A stretch of 11,923 bases of DNA. Source: Anaerolineaceae bacterium. GTDB taxonomy: Bacteria; Chloroflexota; Anaerolineae; 4572-78. Every line of letters starts with the position of its first letter. The stretch's first letter is position 1. The stretch is taken from NCBI GenBank assembly GCA_024762375.1, contig JANTHQ010000027.1:1-11923 (forward strand). Direction: 5' to 3'. Positions 1 through 4,528 of the stretch are shown here, in pieces. The translations under genes and the position numbers were made by a program. The notes beneath the pieces were generated by a model. That model made no database searches. It was not told the DNA's origin and saw nothing but the letters and a program-made list of their open reading frames with translations.

Positions 1-304
1 ATTCGGCGGGGGCAATTTCTGCCAAAAAACCGAGCCGCCCCAAATTGACGCCCATTATCAGCGTGCCGTGTTCCACTGCCAACCGCGCCGCCCGCAAAAT
101 GGAACCGTCGCCGCCGAGTGTGATGAGCAAATCGGTGTCGGCGATTTTTTCGGAAATGGCGGGTTCATCCCAACTGCTGCACACCCAACCCGAAACGCCG
201 AAACTCTCGATAAATTCGAGCATTTCGGCGACCATCACCCGCGACTGCGGTAATTTCGGGTGGTACAGCAATCCAATTCGGCGGAAGTTTGGTTGGGCGT
301 TCAA
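1..304 (-). CDS. nadK: NAD kinase, N-terminal part (truncated by window edge)
   Basis: ATP-dependent NAD kinase makes NADP from NAD in the cytoplasm. The reverse strand translates to about 101 residues before the window edge. They include the start of a Rossmann-like domain (RRIGLLYHPKL), the family signature LGGDGSILRAARL at about residues 63-75 (GGDG is the nucleotide/phosphate-binding motif), and GVNLGRLGFLAE at about 85-96, a hallmark of bacterial NadK. No ATG precedes RRIGLLYHP. The only reasonable start in frame is TTG at 304, since an in-frame stop lies at 329-331. No Shine-Dalgarno is visible and the upstream DNA is repeat sequence, so the start is uncertain. It is downstream of hisS on the same strand, 99 bp away. 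The identity is secure; the C-terminal part is outside the window. Confidence 0.92.
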   Translation of the reverse strand, partial: MNAQPNFRRIGLLYHPKLPQSRVMVAEMLEFIESFGVSGWVCSSWDEPAISEKIADTDLLITLGGDGSILRAARLAVEHGTLIMGVNLGRLGFLAEIAPAE

Positions 305-403
305 GGTTTCAGGTTCAAAGTTGAAGGTTCAAAGTTTCAAGTCCAAAGTCAGGTAAGTCTTCAGCAACCGGCAAATGACAAATGACCAATAACCAATCTC
401 CAA
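305..403. repeat. Degenerate intergenic repeat block A
   Basis: The gap between hisS and nadK is filled by low-complexity modular sequence. Reading the plus strand, variants of GGTTTCAGGTTCAAAG repeat every 7 to 10 bases, then comes AATGACAAATGACCAATAACC, broken here as AATGACAAATGACC plus AATAACC, and then AACCAATCTCCAATCAA (391-407). That last 17-mer recurs exactly at 2941-2957. The block runs into the hisS stop codon. No promoter or terminator stands out in it. Confidence 0.75.
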
Positions 404-1678
404 TCAATCGGCTCCGCGCGTTACGTGCAGAATAATCTCCGGGAAGGGGATATCTTGCTGCTCTTTGGTTTCCAAATTGCGGATGGTGACGACTTCGCGC
501 GCCAATTCTTCCTCGCCGATGATGATGGCGAATTTGGCGCGGCTGCGGTTGGCGCTTTTCAATTGCGCTTTCAGGCTGCGGTCGCCGAAACTCATTTGCG
601 CGGGAATACCGGCGTCGCGGAGTTGGGCGGTCAGCCGGATGGCTTCCACTTTCGCCGCTTCGCCGAGATATGCCACGAACGCCAGCGGGTTCACGCGGCG
701 CGGCGGTTCGATATTCTGCGCTTTCAGCGTCAGCACGATTCGCTCGATGCCGGAACCGAAACCGATGCCGGGTGTTGGCCTGCCGCCGAGTGTTTCAATC
801 AGCCCATCATACCGACCGCCGCCGCAGATGACATCCTGTGCACCGAGCGAGCCGGGCGCTTTGATTTCAAAAACGGTTTTCGTGTAATAATCGAGCCCGC
901 GCACCAGTTTATGGTCAATTTTATACGGAATGCGGCGTGCTTCCAGATAGGTTCGCAATTTGCCCAGATGGTCGGCGCAATCGGCGCACAGATGGTCAAC
1001 AAATTGCGGCGCGTCATCCAGCAACGGGCGGGTGGCTTCCTCTTTCGTGTCTAAAATTCGCAGCGGGTTCTGTTGCAGCCGGCGTTTATCATCTTCCGGC
1101 AAAATGGATTCATACTGCCGGAAATAGTCGGTCAGTTTTTGGACGTATGCCGGTTTGCAGACGGGGCAGCCGGTGGAGTTGAGATGCAATTTCAGCCCGG
1201 TCAGCCCCAAATCGCTGAACAGAAACCACGCCGCGCCGATGAGTTCCGCATCCACGGCGGGGTCGGTTTCGCCCAGAATTTCCAGATTCAGTTGTGAGTG
1301 CTGGCGATAGCGTCCCTTTTGGTTGCGCTCGTGCCGAAAAAGTGGCCCGGTTGCCCACAGTTTGAGTGGGGGCGGTTGGGTGTGCAACCCGTTTTGAATG
1401 TATGCGCGCATCACCCCGGCGGTAAATTCCGGGCGCAGGGCCAGCATATCGCCGTCGCGGTCTTCAAAAACGTACATCTCTTTTTCGACGATGTCTGTGC
1501 CTTGGCCCACCCCGCGCTGAAAAAGTGCGGCTTGCTCCAAAATCGGGGTGTCAATCCGCTCGAAGCCGAACAGATCCATTGTGCGTTGGGCGCGCTCCAG
1601 CACAAATCGCCAGTAGCGCTGGTCATCGCCCAGCACATCCTGCATACCGGTCACTCGTTGATACAATAATTTCGCCAC
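404..1678 (-). CDS. hisS: Histidyl-tRNA synthetase (class II)
   Basis: Charges tRNA-His with histidine in the cytoplasm. The 424-residue product is of normal length. Class II motif 2 is seen as GPLFRHERNQKGRYRQ (about 111-126). The histidine-binding signature RGLDYYTKTVFE (260-271) is followed by GGGRYDGL (286-293) and motif 3 GIGFGSGIERIV (304-315). The C-terminal anticodon-binding domain covers about 330-424 and ends PFPEIILHVTRGAD. Two CxxC pairs (171/174 and 231/234) lie in the insertion region. The frame stays open upstream to a TTG at 1708, but a GGAGG sits five bases before the GTG at 1676-1678. The first codons after that GTG match the usual HisRS N-terminus (LLYQRVTGMQDVL), so I take GTG as the start. 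Repeat blocks flank the gene on both sides. Confidence 0.97.
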   Translation of the reverse strand: MAKLLYQRVTGMQDVLGDDQRYWRFVLERAQRTMDLFGFERIDTPILEQAALFQRGVGQGTDIVEKEMYVFEDRDGDMLALRPEFTAGVMRAYIQNGLHTQPPPLKLWATGPLFRHERNQKGRYRQHSQLNLEILGETDPAVDAELIGAAWFLFSDLGLTGLKLHLNSTGCPVCKPAYVQKLTDYFRQYESILPEDDKRRLQQNPLRILDTKEEATRPLLDDAPQFVDHLCADCADHLGKLRTYLEARRIPYKIDHKLVRGLDYYTKTVFEIKAPGSLGAQDVICGGGRYDGLIETLGGRPTPGIGFGSGIERIVLTLKAQNIEPPRRVNPLAFVAYLGEAAKVEAIRLTAQLRDAGIPAQMSFGDRSLKAQLKSANRSRAKFAIIIGEEELAREVVTIRNLETKEQQDIPFPEIILHVTRGAD

Positions 1679-1683
1679 AAAAA

Positions 1684-1688
1684 CCTCC
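1684..1688 (-). promoter_or_regulatory. Shine-Dalgarno of hisS (decides the start)
   Basis: On the minus strand GGAGG is followed by five T bases and then GTG. This favours the GTG at 1678 over the upstream in-frame TTG at 1708, which lies inside repeat sequence. Confidence 0.8.
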
Positions 1689-1833
1689 GATGGGAGTTTA
1701 AAGTTCAAGGTTTAAGGTTTCAAGTTACGCATCACGTTTCCACGTTCAAATTCGCAGATTCGCTCATTTGCAGATTCGCCCATTCGCCGAAATTGTATGC
1801 CATTTTCGCGCATCGAGCAACTCAATCACGGGG
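1689..1833. repeat. Degenerate intergenic repeat block B
   Basis: Between the WecA-like gene and hisS. It starts with GTTCAAGGTTTAAGGTTTCAAG-type repeats (about 1702-1723), then GTTACGCATCACG, and then a 16-bp tandem repeat GCAGATTCGCYCATTY at 1754-1769 and 1770-1785 that differs at only two positions. The same modules occur in the blocks at 305-403 and 2860-2968. Confidence 0.75.
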
Positions 1834-2850
1834 TCAATCTGCCGTTTTTGGGTTTTTTGCCGCTTCCCACAAAATAAACAGGGTGACACCCACCAGCGCG
1901 AGTATGGCAATCAGTTTATACACTCTGGATGAGATGACGAACGCCAGCAGCCCGAATGTGAGCGAGAAAATGTAATAGCCCAGCACGATGACGCGGGTGC
2001 TGAACCCCATATCGAGCAGGCGGAAATGCAGATGGTCACGCCCGGCAATCAGCGGCGAACCTTTTTTGCGCCAACGCCACAGCATCAGCCACGCCACATC
2101 AATGATGGGAATGCCGAGCACCAGCAGTGCGGTGGCAACTTTTGCCGGTGCGAGAATGCTCAGCGATGCCAGCGCCCAGCCCAGTGTGAGGCTTCCGGTT
2201 GACCCCATAAAAATTTTTGCGGGCGAAAAATTGAACGGCAGAAAACCGAGTGTCGCCCCGGCAAGCGCCAGCGGAAACAGATACACCCGGTCTTGCCCCA
2301 GCCGGTAGGCGTGCCACGCGAACAACAGCGCGGCAATCGCGGTGACACCCGCCGCCAGCCCGTCCAGCCCGTCCAAAAAGTTGATGGTGTTCATCATGCC
2401 CATCACCCAAAAAATGGTGAGCGGGTAGGTGATGAACCACGGAAATGTGACCACCCCGAAAAACGGCACGGTGATTTTTTCGATGAAAATGGTAAAACCG
2501 ATGGCGATGATTCCGGCGGCAAATTGCGCTGCGAATTGCGGCATCGGCGGCAAATCGAGTATATCATCCAGCAAGCCATACACGAACACAAAAAATGCCC
2601 CGGCAATGACCCCCGACAGCAAAATTTGGTCGGATGAGCCGTGTGGGGGGCGGTAGAGTGCCAGCACCAGCAATGCCGCCGCCATAAACCCGGCAAAAAT
2701 CGCCACGCCGCCCAATCGCGAAATGACGCCGTGATGCAGCCGTCGCCCACCGGGCGCATCGGCGATGCCAAGCCGGGGGCCCAGCCGAATCATCAGCGGG
2801 GTGAGCAGTGCGGTTATGAAAAATGCCGTGCCGAAAATCAGTAGTGCCAT
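1834..2850 (-). CDS. WecA/TagO/MraY-superfamily undecaprenyl-phosphate sugar-1-phosphate transferase
   Basis: Integral membrane enzyme of the family that transfers a sugar-1-phosphate from a UDP-sugar to a polyprenyl phosphate, starting synthesis of wall polymers or surface glycans. The 338 residues contain about ten hydrophobic segments. Family motifs are seen in order: GLLDDILDLPP (catalytic Asp pair D95/D96), NTINFLDGLDGLAAG (154-168), PFNFSPAKIFMGSTGS (205-220), GIPIID (246-251) and the cytoplasmic loop RDHLHFRLL (271-279). The position that is normally Asp in the MGDxGS motif, and that binds Mg2+ in MraY (D265 in the Aquifex enzyme), is Ser217 here, codon TCA at 2200-2202. The loop normally reads HxHH, and here the last His is Phe. 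So it may be a divergent subfamily or have altered metal binding. WecA- or TagO-like is more likely than MraY, which is longer. ATG at 2850 has no strong ribosome site. Confidence 0.88.
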   Translation of the reverse strand: MALLIFGTAFFITALLTPLMIRLGPRLGIADAPGGRRLHHGVISRLGGVAIFAGFMAAALLVLALYRPPHGSSDQILLSGVIAGAFFVFVYGLLDDILDLPPMPQFAAQFAAGIIAIGFTIFIEKITVPFFGVVTFPWFITYPLTIFWVMGMMNTINFLDGLDGLAAGVTAIAALLFAWHAYRLGQDRVYLFPLALAGATLGFLPFNFSPAKIFMGSTGSLTLGWALASLSILAPAKVATALLVLGIPIIDVAWLMLWRWRKKGSPLIAGRDHLHFRLLDMGFSTRVIVLGYYIFSLTFGLLAFVISSRVYKLIAILALVGVTLFILWEAAKNPKTAD

Positions 2851-2859
2851 AATGGGTTA

Positions 2860-2968
2860 TGAATTTGCGAATGGGCGGATAGCGTGTGGTTTCAAGTTTC
2901 GGGTTTCAGGTTCAATGTTACGCAACACGCATCACGATTCAACCAATCTCCAATCAACCAATCTCCGG
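2860..2968. repeat. Degenerate intergenic repeat block C
   Basis: Between the AhpD-like gene and the WecA-like gene. It holds GAATTTGCGAATGGGCGGAT (2861-2880), TTTCAAGTTTCGGGTTTCAG, GTTACGCAACACGCATCACG and the 17-mer AACCAATCTCCAATCAA (2941-2957), followed by a second partial copy ACCAATCTCC. The repeat continues into the stop codon of the AhpD-like gene. The modules and the 17-mer are shared with block A, and GTTACGCA/ATCACG with block B. Confidence 0.75.
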
Positions 2969-3535
2969 TCAACTAACCTCATCCCAAAAATCTTCCAGTT
3001 GCACGCCCAGCCCGTCCGCCAGCCGGTTGACGAATGCAAAATAGCCGACAATTTGGTTGATGTCCAAAATGGCGCGGTCACTGAAACCGTGTTCTCGCAG
3101 CGAAATCACATCCTGTTCCACCATATTCCACGGGGTGAGGGTGAGTTTCACCGCGTAATCGAGCATCGCCCGCTGCGCGGGTTTCAGGTCGGCTTGGGTG
3201 TAATCGGTTTTCAATTGTTCCACCAGCGCCGGATTTCTGGTGAGTCGCAGGAGTCCCGCTCCGTGATGCTGCACTCAGTAGCGGCAGTGGTTCACGGCGG
3301 AAACAACCACGCCAATCATTTCGCGTTCCGGGCGGCGGATGGGCGATTTGCCATACATCACGGTTTTGTACAGCAACAAATGCGCGTGCATCGACGGTAC
3401 ATTCAGGCTGTGAATTTTGATGATATTGTCCACCCCGCCCCATGGTTCGATGTTGGCGGTGTATGCCTCTGCCAACTCGCCGTCGGCGTCTGTTTCCGGG
3501 ATGACATCAATCCACGCGAATTTGTTTTTGCCCAT
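2969..3535 (-). CDS. AhpD-like / peroxidase-related protein, candidate selenoprotein (CxxU, in-frame TGA at 3275-3277)
   Basis: Member of the carboxymuconolactone decarboxylase/AhpD-like superfamily, of the 'peroxidase-related' type. Family members are cytoplasmic thiol oxidoreductases using a CxxC centre with a Glu/His proton relay. The frame gives 188 residues when the single in-frame TGA is read as an amino acid. It reads PEREMIGVVVSAVNHCRY, TGA, then VQHHGAGLLRLTRNPAL. The TGA is codon 87 and falls on the second Cys of CxxC. E72, C84, U87 and H91 match the AhpD spacing of Glu118, Cys130, Cys133 and His137. The downstream half (QRAMLDYAVKLTLTPW, AILDINQIVGYFAFVNRLADGLG) is well-conserved family sequence in the same frame, so it is not decayed. 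The ATG overlaps the upp stop by one base (TAATG), implying translational coupling. The alternative is a nonsense mutation or base-call error. No selA, selB or selC is visible in the window. Confidence 0.85.
3239..3277 (-). promoter_or_regulatory. Candidate bacterial SECIS element
   Basis: Starts at the in-frame TGA (3277-3275). Twelve bases later comes the hairpin GGAG-CGGGA-CTCC (3262-3250), with a five-base apical loop that has G in its first two positions. The loop begins 16 bases after the TGA, at the lower end of the window I recall for bacterial SECIS loops. Weaker pairing of GTG and CAG (just after TGA) with CTG and CAC (3250-3240) could extend the stem with bulges. Folding energy was not computed. 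Confidence 0.5.
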
Positions 3536-4164
3536 TATGCCGTCCCGAATTGGCGGTCGCCTGCATCGCCCAGCCCGGGCACGATATACCCGATGTCGTT
3601 CAGCCGCTCATCAATTGCGGCGATATAGATGGGCACATCGGGATGTGCTTTTTGCATTGCCTCGATACCTTCCGGTGCGGCGATGATGCCGATATACTTG
3701 ATGCGCTCTGCGCCCCAGCGTTTCAAAATATCGATGGTTGCCACCGCCGAGCCGCCCGTGGCCAGCATCGGGTCGAGCACCAAACAAACCTGCACGGTCG
3801 GCGCGATGGGCAGTTTGTTGTAATATTGTACCGGTTGCAGCGTGCGCTCATCGCGGAAAAGCCCGATGTGCCACACTTCGCTGCCGGGCATCATCTCCCA
3901 CACGCCTTCGACCATACCCAGCCCCGCGCGCAGAATCGGCACCAGCCCGATTTGTTCTTCTAACAAAAAGCCGGTGGTATGAGCCATCGGCGTTTCGACA
4001 TCCACAGGGGCGATTTTCAAGTCTTGGGTTGCTTCATATGCCAGCAAAATCGAAATTTCCCGAATCAACTCCCGGAATTTTTTCGGTTTAGTGGTTTTGT
4101 CGCGCAGTTTTGCCAATTTGTGTTTAACGAGGGGGTGTTGAGATTCAAAAACCAGTTTACTCAT
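3535..4164 (-). CDS. upp: Uracil phosphoribosyltransferase
   Basis: Pyrimidine salvage enzyme making UMP and pyrophosphate from uracil and PRPP in the cytoplasm. The 209 residues match the normal family length. It begins MSKLVFESQHPLVKHKLAKLR, typical of Upp. VPILRAGLGM (75-84) and the PRPP-binding loop VLDPMLATGGSA (129-140) are intact. So is the C-terminal uracil-binding segment GYIVPGLGDAGDRQFGT (192-208). The ATG at 4164 has a good ribosome site (AGAGGAG, 7 bases upstream). Its TAA overlaps the ATG of the AhpD-like gene by one base, so the two are almost surely one operon. Upstream lie a TATAAT promoter and an intrinsic terminator in what would be its leader, suggesting control by attenuation. 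Confidence 0.97.
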   Translation of the reverse strand: MSKLVFESQHPLVKHKLAKLRDKTTKPKKFRELIREISILLAYEATQDLKIAPVDVETPMAHTTGFLLEEQIGLVPILRAGLGMVEGVWEMMPGSEVWHIGLFRDERTLQPVQYYNKLPIAPTVQVCLVLDPMLATGGSAVATIDILKRWGAERIKYIGIIAAPEGIEAMQKAHPDVPIYIAAIDERLNDIGYIVPGLGDAGDRQFGTA

Positions 4165-4170
4165 AGCGGA

Positions 4171-4178
4171 TCTCCTCT
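4171..4178 (-). promoter_or_regulatory. Shine-Dalgarno of upp
   Basis: AGAGGAGA on the minus strand, with GGAG ending seven bases before the ATG at 4164. It supports the chosen start. Confidence 0.8.
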
Positions 4179-4207
4179 GAAAACTATGGGGTTGCTCACT
4201 GGTTCAC

Positions 4208-4235
4208 AAAAAAGCCCGGGCGATATGCCGGGCTT
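4208..4235 (-). terminator. Intrinsic terminator in the upp leader (possible attenuator)
   Basis: A perfect 8-bp inverted repeat, AAGCCCGG and CCGGGCTT (4212-4219 and 4228-4235), with an 8-base loop. It is followed on the minus strand by six T residues (4213-4208). It lies only about 45 bases before the upp ATG, which leaves little room for a promoter after it. It could end the transcript of the large surface-protein gene, or act inside the upp leader. Confidence 0.8.
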
Positions 4236-4246
4236 CCGTGGAAACC
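4231..4246 (-). promoter_or_regulatory. Possible antiterminator hairpin of upp
   Basis: On the minus strand GGTTTC pairs with GAAGCC around the four-base loop CACG (six pairs, one G-U). Its 3' arm uses the AAGCC that forms the 5' arm of the terminator at 4208-4235, so the two folds exclude each other. Regulatory role is inferred. Confidence 0.4.
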
Positions 4247-4251
4247 ATTTA

Positions 4252-4257
4252 ATTATA
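4252..4257 (-). promoter_or_regulatory. Probable -10 box of the upp operon
   Basis: TATAAT on the minus strand in the context GGTATAATTAAA. Exactly the same 12-mer occurs before the large surface-protein gene (7348-7359). The -35 region is poor (TTTTAA about 17 bases upstream). The predicted start near 4244-4248 would place the terminator in the leader. Confidence 0.5.
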
Positions 4258-4310
4258 CCTCAAATTGGCCCAAGTTAAAAATTTAGTTTGGAATACCAAT
4301 ACTATTCGGC

Positions 4311-4346
4311 GTTTCTACCCTCTGGGTTTGTTCAGAGGGTAGAAAC
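4311..4346. repeat. Perfect 14-bp inverted repeat (hairpin)
   Basis: GTTTCTACCCTCTG and CAGAGGGTAGAAAC with an 8-base loop. No T-run follows on either strand, so it is not a standard intrinsic terminator. It may be an mRNA 3'-end stabiliser for the surface-protein transcript or a protein-binding palindrome. Confidence 0.85.
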
Positions 4347-4363
4347 AATGGTTCAAACTATTT

Positions 4364-4528
4364 TAACCTCGGTTCGGAGTTTCTGTCATTCCGGAAATTC
4401 GCGCAGCGAATTGTCCGGAATCCACAGTAAAAAACAGTGGATTCCCGCCTTCGCGGGAATGACATACCAAAAATCTTCGCGAAATAACCACAATTTCTCT
4501 TTTCGAGAAAAACTCCGAATTCAGGTTA
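4364..4528. repeat. Outer inverted repeats around the MITE-like core
   Basis: TAACCT plus three bases plus TTCGGAGTTT (4364-4382) is matched in inverse by AAACTCCGAA plus three bases plus AGGTTA (4510-4528), 16 of 19 positions. The right arm contains the stop codon of the large surface-protein gene (4526-4528). Confidence 0.55.
4384..4464. mobile_element. MITE/REP-like palindromic element, 81 bp
   Basis: Ends are inverted: TGTCATTCC and GGAATGACA. Inside, GGAATCCAC and GTGGATTCC pair across 11 bases, and two smaller hairpins are present: one from TTCGC/GCGAA with CCGG arms, and TTCCCGCCTTCGCGGGAA. The overall form resembles the widespread bacterial 'GTCATTCC...GGAATGAC' family of non-coding palindromic repeats, which I recognise from many genomes. 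No ORF is present. Confidence 0.7.

Larger units (their letters stand above)
4236..4525. other. Gene-free region between the surface-protein gene and upp
   Basis: The gap between the stop at 4526 and the upp ATG at 4164 is 361 bp. It contains, from right to left, a composite inverted-repeat element with a MITE-like core, a perfect 14-bp hairpin, the upp promoter and the terminator. The plus-strand ORF across 4288-4590 overlaps these repeats and has no recognisable protein content, so I see no gene. Confidence 0.7.

Noticed and set aside
305..403. Possible CRISPR array in the intergenic repeats
   Set aside because: Units are short, degenerate and of uneven spacing, with no unique spacers of constant length and no cas genes.
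425..1054. A 209-residue plus-strand ORF inside hisS
   Set aside because: It is antisense to the conserved HisRS frame and has no recognisable motifs. It is open only because of codon bias on the other strand. The same applies to the long ORFs opposite recJ (9931-11028) and opposite the protease (8631-9431).
2969..3274. A separate 101-residue ORF starting with GTG directly after the TGA
   Set aside because: It lacks the first half of the domain and has no ribosome site of its own. It continues in the same frame as the upstream ORF, with family-conserved sequence across the TGA. One recoded gene explains it better than two genes or a pseudogene.
2765..3628. A 287-residue plus-strand ORF spanning a repeat block and the AhpD-like gene
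   Set aside because: It crosses the end of one real gene, the low-complexity repeat and the whole of another gene in antisense. No domain signature is seen.
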